A DNA stretch of 64,000 nt from G965276765 sp965276765 (lineage in GTDB: Bacteria > Actinomycetota > Acidimicrobiia > Acidimicrobiales > Palsa-688). Each line of letters begins with the position of its first letter. The stretch's first letter is position 1. Location of the stretch: the NCBI GenBank assembly GCA_965276765.1, contig OZ255627.1, positions 1,736,001 to 1,800,000 of the forward strand, read 5' to 3'. The notes under the pieces are model-generated. The model was not told the origin of the DNA and searched no databases. It saw nothing but the letters and a program-made list of their open reading frames with translations. The translations under genes were made by a program, and so were the position numbers. Positions 54,804-63,512 of the stretch are shown here, in pieces.

Positions 54804-55421
54804 ATGGAAAAGTCGCCAGCGGGTGAGGGCAAGGTGTCGGACTTTCGGGGCGGGCGGCCAAGCAACCGCAGCTTCGAGCTGCGAGGAATCAATCATCTCG
54901 CTCTTGTCTGCCGGGACATGGGTAGGACCGTCGAGTTCTACTCCGAGGTGCTCGGCATGCCATTGGTCAAGACCGTCAACCTGCCCTACGGGCGGGGTCA
55001 GCATTTTTTCTTTGACATCGGCAACGGCGACTGTCTCGCCTTCTTCTGGTTCGCCGATGCTCCCGAGCCCGTCGAGGGCTTGACGACCGCCGCGAGCCTT
55101 CCCGGAGGCGGCGACTACGTGACGGCCATCGGAACCATGAACCACGTGGCCTTCGATGTCGCCCCCGAGCACTTCGACGAGTACCGCCGGCGCCTGATCG
55201 AGCGGGGTATCGAGGTCAGCCAGACCATGAACCACGACGACAGCGAGCTGACCGTCACCAAGGAGTTGCATCCCGGGGTGTATGTCCGTTCCATGTATTT
55301 CCAGGACCCCGACGGCGTGCTCCTCGAGTTTGCTGCCTGGACGCGGACGCTCCACGAGGGCGATGCCATCGTTCCTGCAGTCACCGCGACCGGGGAGTCG
55401 TCCGCCGGCGTTCCCGCCTGA
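54804..55421 (+). CDS. VOC-family protein, type I extradiol dioxygenase-like
   Basis: A 205-residue vicinal-oxygen-chelate protein. Metal ligands His, His and Glu are seen in GINHLALVCRD, MNHVAFDV and GVLLEFAAW, so a divalent metal centre is intact. A single pair of beta-alpha-beta-beta-beta modules makes it a small-type enzyme. It could be the ring-cleavage dioxygenase feeding LigJ/LigK, but glyoxalase-like activity is equally possible. Confidence 0.8.
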   Translation: MEKSPAGEGKVSDFRGGRPSNRSFELRGINHLALVCRDMGRTVEFYSEVLGMPLVKTVNLPYGRGQHFFFDIGNGDCLAFFWFADAPEPVEGLTTAASLPGGGDYVTAIGTMNHVAFDVAPEHFDEYRRRLIERGIEVSQTMNHDDSELTVTKELHPGVYVRSMYFQDPDGVLLEFAAWTRTLHEGDAIVPAVTATGESSAGVPA

Positions 55422-55473
55422 CGGACGGCCCTTGGATAGCAACGATCGGCCGTGACGACGAAGTGAGACGAGT

Positions 55474-56598
55474 GTGACCCTTCCCGCCGGGGTTGAGCGG
55501 GAGATCGTCGTGATGGAGGCGCCCGCCGCGCCGAGGGCCGGTGCGGGTGGTCATCCCGTCCAGGGCTTCTACACGTATCCCGCGACCGGCTACCCCCGCG
55601 TTGCCATCATCGCCACTCACTACAACGTCGATTTCTCGGAGCACTACCTCTCCACATATCTCGCTGGCCAGGGTTTCGGCTTCCTGGGCTGGAACACTCG
55701 CTTCCGTGGCGCCGACCACTACTTCCAGCTCGACCGGGCCCTCGTCGACATAGGTCTCGGCGTCGCCTGGCTGCGTGAACACGGCGCCGAGACGGTCGTG
55801 CTGCTCGGCAACTCCGGCGGAGGGTCGCTGATGGCCGCGTACAACGCACAGTCCCACGCCGATGTGCTCGCCGAGTCGTTCGGCACGCCCCTGCTGGCTG
55901 AGGTGCACGACCTGCCGCCCGGCGATCTCTACATCAGCCTGGCCGCCCACCCCGGCCGGCCCGACGTCCTCACCGGCTGGATTGACCCCTCCGTCGTTGA
56001 CGAGACGGAGCCGACATCGGTCGACACCGACCTCGATATGTACGCCACCGGGCGCCAGCCTCCGTTCGACGCCGACTTCGTCGCCCGGTACCGGGCCGGG
56101 CAGATCGCCCGGAACGGACGGATCACCGACTGGGCCACAGAAGAACTCGCCCGCCTGGAGAGAACTGGCATCCACGACCGGCTCTTTGTCGTCCCTCGTA
56201 CCTGGGCCGATCTCCGCTTCGTCGACTCGGCCATCGACCCGTCCGATCGCCCCACTCCGTACTGCTACCGCGGCGATCCCCGCATGGCGAACACCGGCGT
56301 CACCGGCATAGGCGCCCTCAACACGCTGCGCAGCTGGCTGGCGATGTGGAGCCTGGAGACCTCGCAGTGCCGCAGCGAGGCTCATCTCTCGGCCCTCACC
56401 GTGCCCGCCCTGGTCATCCAGGCCACCGCCGACTCAGGGGTGTTCCCCAGCGACGCGACGGCGATCTACAGCCAAATCGGCTCGGCCGACAAGACCCGCC
56501 TCGACCTGCCGGGCGACCACTACTTCCGCAAACCGGACCGCGCACGGGACCAAGTGGCTGGCGCCATAGCCGAGTGGCTCGCCCCTCGGTCTGGCTGA
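55474..56598 (+). CDS. Alpha/beta hydrolase
   Basis: A 374-residue protein. The Ser nucleophile is in VLLGNSGGGSLMAAYNAQSH, the Asp in VIQATADSGVFPSD and the His in DLPGDHYFRKPDR. The N-terminal half contains the oxyanion segment IIATHYNVDFSEHYLS. Length is above average because of a large cap. GTG start. Substrate unknown. Confidence 0.8.
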   Translation: MTLPAGVEREIVVMEAPAAPRAGAGGHPVQGFYTYPATGYPRVAIIATHYNVDFSEHYLSTYLAGQGFGFLGWNTRFRGADHYFQLDRALVDIGLGVAWLREHGAETVVLLGNSGGGSLMAAYNAQSHADVLAESFGTPLLAEVHDLPPGDLYISLAAHPGRPDVLTGWIDPSVVDETEPTSVDTDLDMYATGRQPPFDADFVARYRAGQIARNGRITDWATEELARLERTGIHDRLFVVPRTWADLRFVDSAIDPSDRPTPYCYRGDPRMANTGVTGIGALNTLRSWLAMWSLETSQCRSEAHLSALTVPALVIQATADSGVFPSDATAIYSQIGSADKTRLDLPGDHYFRKPDRARDQVAGAIAEWLAPRSG

Positions 56599-56675
56599 GC
56601 CATCGAGTCACCAACTTCCGACGGGGGGCCGTCTGGCCCGACGCAATTGACCTTGACGTCGTGGACACCCCGATG

Positions 56676-56698
56676 TATGGTTAGCCCAATAGACCATA
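56676..56698. promoter_or_regulatory. Inverted repeat upstream of the ferredoxin gene
   Basis: TATGGT and ACCATA, 11 bases apart, in an AT-richer stretch between the hydrolase stop (56598) and the ferredoxin start (56775). Candidate operator or promoter element. Confidence 0.4.
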
Positions 56699-56774
56699 GT
56701 GGATGGCCTTCATGACTGTTGGGTCCTTTGCGAGTGGTCGTTATCGACCACTCGCAGAGGAAGGAGCGCGGATC

Positions 56775-56972
56775 GTGCCGATCGTCAAGGCTGATCTCAA
56801 CCTGTGTCAGGGCTACGCCAACTGTGTCGTCGAAGCCCCCGATACCTTTGACATCGGCGATGACGGAGTGGTGGTGATCCTCAGGGCGATGATCGGTGAG
56901 GCCGATCGTGAGCGGGTGGGACTGGCGGCTCGGAGTTGTCCTGTGGCCGCCTTGAGCGTCGAGGAGGAATGA
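56775..56972 (+). CDS. 3Fe-4S-type ferredoxin
   Basis: A 65-residue ferredoxin. Cluster ligands: CQGYANC (Cys-x5-Cys) near residue 11 and Cys in ARSCPVAALSVEE. The missing fourth Cys marks the 3Fe-4S type that serves P450s and some oxygenases. GTG 56775 after AGGAAGGAG. ATGA overlap with the reductase, but no P450 or Rieske oxygenase is in the window. Confidence 0.88.
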   Translation: MPIVKADLNLCQGYANCVVEAPDTFDIGDDGVVVILRAMIGEADRERVGLAARSCPVAALSVEEE

Positions 56973-58180
56973 GCCCAACCGCCGTTGTCGTCGGGTCGTC
57001 CATCGGGGGCGTAAGGACGGCGCAGGCCCTGCGAGCGGCCGGGTACCCGGGGACCATTGTCCTCGTTGGCGAAGAGGAGGTGCTGCCCTATGACAAGCCA
57101 CCGCTGTCGAAGGGGTTTCTCACGGGCACCGACGAGCGTGCCCGGCTCGACCTGCTGAGCAAGGAGGAGGCAACGGCTGCGGGCATCGAGCTCCGACTCG
57201 GCGAGCGCGCCGAGCGCCTTGACGCCGCCGGGCGAGAAGTCCGCTTGGTCACCGGCGAGGACATCGGCTTCGACCATCTGGTGATTGCCACCGGCGCGCG
57301 CGCCCGCCCATCACCATGGGCCGCCGACAATGGTGTTTCTGTCCTGCGGAGCATTGAGGACAGCAGAGCGTTGCGTGATCGCCTCCGAGCCGGTGGCCGT
57401 CTTGTCGTCGTCGGTGCCGGGTTCATAGGTTCAGAGGTGGCCTCGTCAGCTCGGAGCCTGGGACTCGACGTGACCGTGGTCGACGCCGTTGAGGTTCCCA
57501 TGGCCCAGGCCGTCGGCGGCGAGGTCGGTGCGCTGTTGGCCCGGTTGCACGCGCAGAACGGGACGGCAACGCACTTCGGGACGGGGGTCGAGTCGGTCGA
57601 GGGCGAGTCAGGAGCGTTGCACGTTCGCCTCACTGACGGGACCCTGGTCGATGGAGCGGCAGTGGTGGTTGGTATCGGCGCCCAACCCAACGACGGATGG
57701 CTCGAGTCGTCGGGCCTACTCGTCGACAATGGGGTCGTCTGTGATCAATACTGCCGCGCCGTCGGGGCCTCTGGGATCTTCGCCGTCGGCGACGTGGCCC
57801 GTTGGTACCATCCGCGCCACGGTTGTCATGTGCGAGTCGAGCACTGGACCAACGCCGTCGAGCAGGCTTCCTGCGTCGCCCACAACCTGACCCACGACGA
57901 CGCTCTCAAGGCGTATCAACCGGTCGAGTACGTGTGGAGTGACCAGTATGACTGGAAGATCCAGATCGCCGGACGCCCCGACGATGCCGTCTCGTCGGTG
58001 ATGGTGGGCGATCCCGATGGACGCCCACGCTTCGCCGTCCTCTACGCCGACGACGAGGGTCTGCTCGCCGGCTCGGTAACCGTCAATTGGCCGAGAGGGC
58101 TCGTCGAGGGTCGCCGTCTGCTCGCGGCCGGGTCGGTGTTCTCAGCCGCCGTCGACCGGGTCCGCTCGCTTCTTTCGTAG
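56969..58180 (+). CDS. FAD-dependent ferredoxin reductase
   Basis: A 403-residue reductase. VVVGSSIGGVRTAQALRAAG binds FAD, RLVVVGAGFIGSEVASSARS binds NAD(P)H and IFAVGDVARW is the third FAD block; the C-terminal reductase domain follows. It passes electrons to the 65-residue ferredoxin just upstream, with which it is translationally coupled. Confidence 0.92.
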   Translation: MSPTAVVVGSSIGGVRTAQALRAAGYPGTIVLVGEEEVLPYDKPPLSKGFLTGTDERARLDLLSKEEATAAGIELRLGERAERLDAAGREVRLVTGEDIGFDHLVIATGARARPSPWAADNGVSVLRSIEDSRALRDRLRAGGRLVVVGAGFIGSEVASSARSLGLDVTVVDAVEVPMAQAVGGEVGALLARLHAQNGTATHFGTGVESVEGESGALHVRLTDGTLVDGAAVVVGIGAQPNDGWLESSGLLVDNGVVCDQYCRAVGASGIFAVGDVARWYHPRHGCHVRVEHWTNAVEQASCVAHNLTHDDALKAYQPVEYVWSDQYDWKIQIAGRPDDAVSSVMVGDPDGRPRFAVLYADDEGLLAGSVTVNWPRGLVEGRRLLAAGSVFSAAVDRVRSLLS

Positions 58181-58203
58181 CGGATCCTTCTTCGTGACCC
58201 TCC

Positions 58204-59151
58204 TCAGGCAACGAGGTTATGGGTGCTTTCGGGAAAGAGACTCTCGATGGCCAGCGGCTCATCGAGGATCTTCTGGGTCACGGCGTGGCCGATGAGCTCG
58301 TCGATCATGGTCCGGTTGGGGGCGATCCCATAGGGCAGGGGGTCGGCGCCCGTGACCTCCATCACGCGACGATACATGAGGTCGTTCGAGGTCGGAGCGT
58401 CGATCTCGTCCTTGCGGAGACGCTCGACGTACAGTTCCTTGGATCGGCCGAAGGCTTCGAAGAGGTCGGTGGCCAGATCGGGGCGACCTTCGAGCAGTTC
58501 GTCCTTTACGACCACTAGGTGATTGATCGGGTAGAAGCCGCGTCGACGCAGCGCCTGAAAGCCGGCCTCGGTGGCATCGGGAATCAGGGGTGCCATGTCG
58601 GAGCGGTCGACCTCGAGGCCTACCACTGCGGCCAGCTCCCCCGCCGCCAACATGTCCACCAGGTCCCTTCCCTCTTCCGTGGGCACGACATTGGCGGGGA
58701 GGCGATAGTCGGCCACGTGCTCGTCACCCGAGACCACCCAGGTCACCCGGCTGAGATCTACCCCGTACTCCTCTTGAAGGATGCTTCGTGCCCAGACCCC
58801 GGTCGTCACGGTGTATCCGCGGTTGACGCCGACCCGCCGACCCTCGAGATCGCGCGGGTGATTGATGTCGTCACCGATGCGATGGACGATGGCGCCGTGA
58901 TGAAACCCCCGTACGAGAAAGATCGGCAGCGCGCTGAAGCGGATCCCATGCGCCTTGGCACAGAGGTACGTGGTGAAGGCCATCTCGCAGACGTCGAACT
59001 CCAGTCCTCGCACCATCCGACGAAAGGCGTGCACGAGCACGGGCACCTCCTCGAAGGCAAGGCTGAAGTGCTCGGGCTTCACCACGCCGTCCTTGAGCGC
59101 CCGGTTGTTTCCTTGCGTGCGGGTCACTGTCTTGAGGTCGTCTTCCGCCAT
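58204..59151 (-). CDS. 4,5-dihydroxyphthalate decarboxylase-like protein
   Basis: A 315-residue protein of the periplasmic-binding fold. NNRALKDGVVKPEHFSLAFE and FDVCEMAFTTYLCAKAHG match 4,5-dihydroxyphthalate decarboxylase (Pht5-like), and GVNRGYTVTTGVWARSILQE EYGVDLSRVTWV lies in the second lobe. It would convert 4,5-dihydroxyphthalate to protocatechuate. ATG 59151 after GGAGG is chosen. It is transcribed opposite its neighbours. Confidence 0.82.
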   Translation of the reverse strand: MAEDDLKTVTRTQGNNRALKDGVVKPEHFSLAFEEVPVLVHAFRRMVRGLEFDVCEMAFTTYLCAKAHGIRFSALPIFLVRGFHHGAIVHRIGDDINHPRDLEGRRVGVNRGYTVTTGVWARSILQEEYGVDLSRVTWVVSGDEHVADYRLPANVVPTEEGRDLVDMLAAGELAAVVGLEVDRSDMAPLIPDATEAGFQALRRRGFYPINHLVVVKDELLEGRPDLATDLFEAFGRSKELYVERLRKDEIDAPTSNDLMYRRVMEVTGADPLPYGIAPNRTMIDELIGHAVTQKILDEPLAIESLFPESTHNLVA

Positions 59152-59218
59152 GAGGCTCCTCCCGACTCGCCCGCCACGGGGACGTCCTGCCGGCCACCGT
59201 AGCCGCGGTTTGCCAGCG

Positions 59219-59245
59219 GTGTTAGAATAGTAAATAATAGTCCTT
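59219..59245. promoter_or_regulatory. AT-rich direct-repeat element in a divergent promoter
   Basis: GTTAGAATAGTAAATAATAG contains two AATAG repeats in a GC-rich background. It lies between the divergent genes starting at 59151 and 59282 and probably holds their promoter and an operator. Confidence 0.45.
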
Positions 59246-59281
59246 ACGGGGCGTCGCCCCGCCGAGAGAAGGGTCGTCTCA

Positions 59282-60403
59282 GTGGGAGAGGACGTTGTGG
59301 CGGCCGTGAGAACGGCGCCCGGCAAGACCGAGCTGCGTAACTTTCCGATGCCGGATGTTCCCGATGACGGTGCTCTCTTGCAGGTCGAAGTAGCGGGCAT
59401 CTGCGGGACGGACGTGAAGATGTACGCGTCGCCGCCCTTCGATGATCCGGTGATCATGGGCCATGAAAACGTGGGCGTTATCGTCAGGGCCGGTCCCGTG
59501 TTCCTTCAGCGTCAAGGCGTGCGAGAGGGTGACCGGGTCTTTGTCGAGCACTACGTCCCGTGCATGCGATGCAGGTGGTGCCACCTCGGAGAGTATCGTC
59601 ATTGCGAGGCCACGGACTGGCGCTCGAACCCTGACGCCCGGCGGTACGGGTACACATCGGCCGAGAACCCCTTTCACCTCTGGGGGGGTTTCTCCCGGTA
59701 TATGTATCTTCCTTGGAATGCCGTGCTTCACAAGGTGCCAAGCGGGGTCTCGGCCGAGTTGGCCGGCCTCGTGACGCCACTGTCGAACGGCATAGAGTGG
59801 GCTCTGTTCGACGCCGGCGTCGGCTACAGCTCGACCGTCCTGATCCAGGGACCGGGTCAGCAGGGGCTGTCGCAGACCGTCGCTTGCAAGCAGGCCGGCG
59901 CTTCGCTGATCATCGTGACGGGCACGAGCCGGGATGCGAGGCGACTGCAAGTAGCGAGGGCGCTCGGCGCCGATCACGTTATCGACGTCCAGACTGAGGA
60001 TGCAGTGGAGCGCGTAAAAGAACTCACCGGTGGTCGCGGTGTCGACGTCGTTCTCGATTGCACCGCCGGCGCCGGCGTCGCCCCCGTCTTGCTGGGCATC
60101 GAAGCCCTCGAGCGCAGGGCTGGGACATTGCTCATCCAGGGCGAGATGGCCTCATTCCCGAACTTCCCCGTGAAGAAGGTCACCGAAAAGGCCATCACCA
60201 TCAAGAGCGCGCGCGGGCACAGCTATCGCGCTTGCGAGCTCGCCCTCGAGCAGCTCGCCTCGCGGCGCTTCCCACTCGACCTGCTGACTACCCACACCTT
60301 CGGCTTGAACGACGTGGACCAGGCCATCAGGTCGGTCGGTGGTGAAGGTGACGACGGCGTCATCCACGTGTCATTGCTCCCCTGGAAGGAAGACGCGGCG
60401 TAG
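59282..60403 (+). CDS. Zinc-dependent medium-chain alcohol dehydrogenase
   Basis: A 373-residue MDR enzyme. Catalytic Zn ligands are in GICGTDVKMY and MGHENVGVIV; the structural Zn loop is CMRCRWCHLGEYRHC. The NAD(P) site is the atypical VLIQGPGQQGLSQT. GTG start. It may oxidise an aryl or hydroxyacid alcohol in the pathway. Start of a plus-strand unit with ligK and ligJ. Confidence 0.88.
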   Translation: MGEDVVAAVRTAPGKTELRNFPMPDVPDDGALLQVEVAGICGTDVKMYASPPFDDPVIMGHENVGVIVRAGPVFLQRQGVREGDRVFVEHYVPCMRCRWCHLGEYRHCEATDWRSNPDARRYGYTSAENPFHLWGGFSRYMYLPWNAVLHKVPSGVSAELAGLVTPLSNGIEWALFDAGVGYSSTVLIQGPGQQGLSQTVACKQAGASLIIVTGTSRDARRLQVARALGADHVIDVQTEDAVERVKELTGGRGVDVVLDCTAGAGVAPVLLGIEALERRAGTLLIQGEMASFPNFPVKKVTEKAITIKSARGHSYRACELALEQLASRRFPLDLLTTHTFGLNDVDQAIRSVGGEGDDGVIHVSLLPWKEDAA

Positions 60404-60407
60404 GCCA

Positions 60408-61103
60408 ATGGGAATAGTCGTCCAGAACATCCGCCGGGCCGACCGGTCCGTGACCGAAGCGCTCGGTCAGTACGGCGTCGCCACTGTTCACGAGGCTCAG
60501 GGGCGTGCCGGGCTTCTGGCTCCGTACCTGAGGCCGATCTACCCAGGCGCCCACATCTCGGGCACCGCCGTGACCGTCGCCGTCCCTCCCGGCGACAACT
60601 GGATGATCCATGTCGCCGTCGAGCAGTCAGAAGCGGGGGACGTCATCGTGGTAGCACCGACGTCCCGGTGCAATGACGGCTACTTCGGGGAGTTGCTCGC
60701 TACTGCTTTCGCCGCCAGGGGGGTCAGAGGACTTGTGATCGATGCGGGGTGCCGCGACGTGGCCGAGCTCAAGAAGATGGGCTTCCCTGTCTGGTCGAGG
60801 TGCATATCGGCAACGGGCACTGTGAAGGAAACGCTGGGTAGCGTCAACGTGCCCGTTGTCTGTGCCGGCCAGCGCATAGGTCCCGGCGACGTCATCGTGG
60901 CCGATGACGATGGCGTTGTCGTGGTCGATCGTATGAGCGCGCCAGAGGTGCTCGAAGCGTCCTCCGTGCGAGAGGAGAGGGAAGCCGTCAGCCGCCAGCG
61001 CTACCAGGCCGGTGAACTCAGTCTCGACGTTAGCGCCATGCGCGGGCGACTCCGGCAGAAGGGCGTCACCTACGTCGACCAGCCGCCGACCGGTCAACCA
61101 TGA
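60408..61103 (+). CDS. ligK: 4-carboxy-4-hydroxy-2-oxoadipate aldolase
   Basis: A 231-residue RraA-fold aldolase. MGIVVQNIRRADRSVTEALG, VATVHEAQGRAGLLAPYLRP and SGTAVTVAVPPGDNWMIHVA closely follow LigK/GalC. The Arg-Asp metal pair is in GLVIDAGCRDVAELKKMG. It splits 4-carboxy-4-hydroxy-2-oxoadipate to pyruvate and oxaloacetate. ATG 60408 gives the natural LigK start. ATGA overlap with ligJ. Confidence 0.93.
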   Translation: MGIVVQNIRRADRSVTEALGQYGVATVHEAQGRAGLLAPYLRPIYPGAHISGTAVTVAVPPGDNWMIHVAVEQSEAGDVIVVAPTSRCNDGYFGELLATAFAARGVRGLVIDAGCRDVAELKKMGFPVWSRCISATGTVKETLGSVNVPVVCAGQRIGPGDVIVADDDGVVVVDRMSAPEVLEASSVREEREAVSRQRYQAGELSLDVSAMRGRLRQKGVTYVDQPPTGQP

Positions 61104-62122
61104 TCATCGACTGTCACGGGCATTACACCACGGCGCCCGGCTCGCTCCAGGTCTTTCGAGACGAGCAGATCGCTCGACTGGCCGGCTCCAACGGGAGGCA
61201 ACCGACCCTGGGCCACGTCAGCGATGATGCCATCCGGGACAGCATCGAGAGCAACCAGCTGAAGCTGCTGCGCCAACGCGGTGGCGACATGATGCTCTTC
61301 TCTCCCAAGGCATCCGCGATGGAGCACCACGTGACCGACCCACCCACAGCGCGAGCTTGGGCCCGGGCCTGCAACGATCTCATTTATCGGGTCGTCGGCC
61401 TGTTCCCGCAGCACTTCTCCGGGGTCTGCCAGCTGCCCCAGACCCCCGGAGGACAGCTCGACGACTCGATTGAGGAGCTGCGGCACACGGTCGAGGACCT
61501 GGGATTCGTAGGCTGCAACCTCAACCCCGACCCGTCTGGCGGGTATTGGACGAGCAAGCCGCTGACGGACCGCTACTGGTACCCCCTGTATGAGCAGATG
61601 GTCGCATTGGACGTTCCCGCCATGATCCATGTCTCAAACTCGTGCAACCCGAGCTCCCACACGCTGGGTGCGCACTACATCAACGCCGATACGACCGCAT
61701 TCATGCAGTTGGTCCAGGGTGACCTCTTCGGTGACTTCCCCGACCTGCGCTTCGTGATCCCCCACGGTGGCGGGGCCGTCCCCTACCACTGGGGTCGGTA
61801 TCGCGGTCTCGCCGACCGGCTTGGTCGTCCGCCGCTCAACGAACACGTCATGAAGAACGTCTTCTTTGACACGTGCGTCTACCATCAGGCGGGAATAGAC
61901 CTTCTCTGCCGGGTGGTCGATATCGACAACGTCCTGTTCGCCTCGGAGATGTTGGGCGCGGTTCGTGGAGTCGATCCGCAGACAGGGTTTTCGTGGGATG
62001 ACACGAAACGGTATGTCGACGAGGTTGGCCTCGGCGACGAGGACAACCGAAAGGTCTACGAGTCGAACGTTCGGCGGGTGTATCCCCGCCTCGATGCCCA
62101 GCTTTCTGCTGCAGGGAGATAG
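61100..62122 (+). CDS. ligJ: 4-oxalomesaconate hydratase
   Basis: A 340-residue amidohydrolase-fold hydratase. MIIDCHGHYTTAPGSLQVFR, AINLNPDPSGG-like VGCNLNPDPSGGYWTSKPLT, HTLGAHYINADTTAFMQLVQ, FVIPHGGGAVPYHWGRYRGL and FASEMLGAVRGVDPQTGFSW match LigJ block for block. The metal ligands His-x-His and the His/Glu later in the barrel are kept. It hydrates 4-oxalomesaconate to 4-carboxy-4-hydroxy-2-oxoadipate, the LigK substrate. Confidence 0.95.
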   Translation: MIIDCHGHYTTAPGSLQVFRDEQIARLAGSNGRQPTLGHVSDDAIRDSIESNQLKLLRQRGGDMMLFSPKASAMEHHVTDPPTARAWARACNDLIYRVVGLFPQHFSGVCQLPQTPGGQLDDSIEELRHTVEDLGFVGCNLNPDPSGGYWTSKPLTDRYWYPLYEQMVALDVPAMIHVSNSCNPSSHTLGAHYINADTTAFMQLVQGDLFGDFPDLRFVIPHGGGAVPYHWGRYRGLADRLGRPPLNEHVMKNVFFDTCVYHQAGIDLLCRVVDIDNVLFASEMLGAVRGVDPQTGFSWDDTKRYVDEVGLGDEDNRKVYESNVRRVYPRLDAQLSAAGR

Positions 62123-62132
62123 GAATCGTCGC

Positions 62133-62591
62133 ATGGACAAAATGCGAATTGCCATCGCCGGTGACCACAACGGCGCCGCACTAAAGGCCCAGATCACCGC
62201 CTGGTTGACGGCGCAAGGTCACGACGTCGACGACCGTGGCTCCCACGGCACCGATGTCGTCGACTACCCACCGCTGTGTGCCGATGTGGGTCGCCAGGTC
62301 ATGAGCGGCCGTGCCGACCGGGCCATCGTGATCGGTGGCAGCGGCCAGGGTGAGCAGATCGCGTGCAACAAGATCCGGGGTGTTCGTGCCGGGTTGTGTC
62401 ACTGCCTTTTCACCACGGAGATTGCCAGGGCGCACAATGACACAAACGTGCTGGTCATGGGTGCGAAGGTGGTCACGCCGGAGCTCGCCGAGGAGATCAC
62501 GGCGCTCTGGCTCGCCACACCGTTCAAGGGGGGACGTCACCAGGACCGGTTGGATCAGATCGCCGCCCTGGAGCGCGGTGAGACCATCTGA
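62133..62591 (+). CDS. RpiB/LacAB-family isomerase
   Basis: A 152-residue protein: MRIAIAGDHNGAALKAQITA, GTDVVDYPPLCADVGRQVMS, IVIGGSGQGEQIACNKIRGV RAGLCHC. The GSGQGE and Cys-containing loops are where ribose-5-phosphate isomerase B holds its phosphate site and base. It lies directly after ligJ, so it may serve the aromatic pathway rather than the pentose pathway; that is inference. Confidence 0.85.
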   Translation: MDKMRIAIAGDHNGAALKAQITAWLTAQGHDVDDRGSHGTDVVDYPPLCADVGRQVMSGRADRAIVIGGSGQGEQIACNKIRGVRAGLCHCLFTTEIARAHNDTNVLVMGAKVVTPELAEEITALWLATPFKGGRHQDRLDQIAALERGETI

Positions 62592-62607
62592 CGGAGAGCA
62601 GCGCCGC

Positions 62608-63456
62608 TCACCTCGCATCGAGGAACTGCAGGATGCGTGCCGGCGCGGTCTGCTCCGTCTGATCGCTGACGGGGACATCCCAGTACTCGGCTCGGGGCAG
62701 GCATTCCTCGAGGTACCGAGCCGCGGATGTCGCGTGTGACGGATCGTGGCCAGGGACGATGAGGGTGGGGATGTCGAGTCGGAGAAGATCCTCTGGCTCG
62801 GCCCCGGGCACGGTGTCGCGATCGAAGAGGAGCCGTGCCATGCCCCGCACGACGAGCCGGTAGCGGGCAGGGTCCTGGCCGGCGTAGCTTGCGGCGAAGG
62901 CGCGGTCAGCCCGGATCACCGTGGCCCATGGGCCTACCCTCGGGTCGTCGGCGAAGGTCGTTCCGCCGTCTCGCGCCAGGGCGACTACGTCGTCGAGGCC
63001 GTGACTTTCGACGTAGGCCAAGTGCTGAGCGAAGCGGCCATGCTGGGTAATGCGATAGCTCGCGCCCCCGGCAGGGGAGAACAGCACCATGCTCGACACG
63101 GCGTCGGGATAGGCGACGGCACACGCCACGACGACCGAGCACCCGGCGCACCCGCCCATGAGATGGGCTCGTGCGATGTGTAGCCGATCGAGCAAACCCT
63201 TCCCTTGATGGACGTAGCTGTTCCAGTCGATTCTCTCGACCCGACCACCCGAAAGGCCGGACTCACGTCGGTCGAATGTGATGCAGGTGTAGCGCTCGGT
63301 CAGGTGGGCCAGCAGGTCGAGACGGCGGTAGATGCCGAGCGACGTCCAATTCTCGAGCCTCGAATTGAAGCCGCCGGGTGAGAACATGAGGAGCGGGGGT
63401 CCCGATCCCTTCACTTCGTAGCGGGTCTCGATACCATCGATGGTGGCGGTAGGCAT
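62608..63456 (-). CDS. Alpha/beta hydrolase
   Basis: A 282-residue hydrolase. MPTATIDGIETRYEVKGSGP starts the fold; the nucleophile elbow GGCAGCSVVVACAV has Cys (GCAGC) where Ser is usual, so catalysis may use Cys. The Asp region is LIVPGHDPSHATSAARYLEE. Similar to ring-cleavage hydrolases; convergent with the RpiB-like gene. Confidence 0.75.
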   Translation of the reverse strand: MPTATIDGIETRYEVKGSGPPLLMFSPGGFNSRLENWTSLGIYRRLDLLAHLTERYTCITFDRRESGLSGGRVERIDWNSYVHQGKGLLDRLHIARAHLMGGCAGCSVVVACAVAYPDAVSSMVLFSPAGGASYRITQHGRFAQHLAYVESHGLDDVVALARDGGTTFADDPRVGPWATVIRADRAFAASYAGQDPARYRLVVRGMARLLFDRDTVPGAEPEDLLRLDIPTLIVPGHDPSHATSAARYLEECLPRAEYWDVPVSDQTEQTAPARILQFLDAR

Positions 63457-63512
63457 GCCGTCGGCCCCTTTCTGTGCTGCCTTCGCAAGTACTCGCCGTC
63501 GGCAACTATTTG

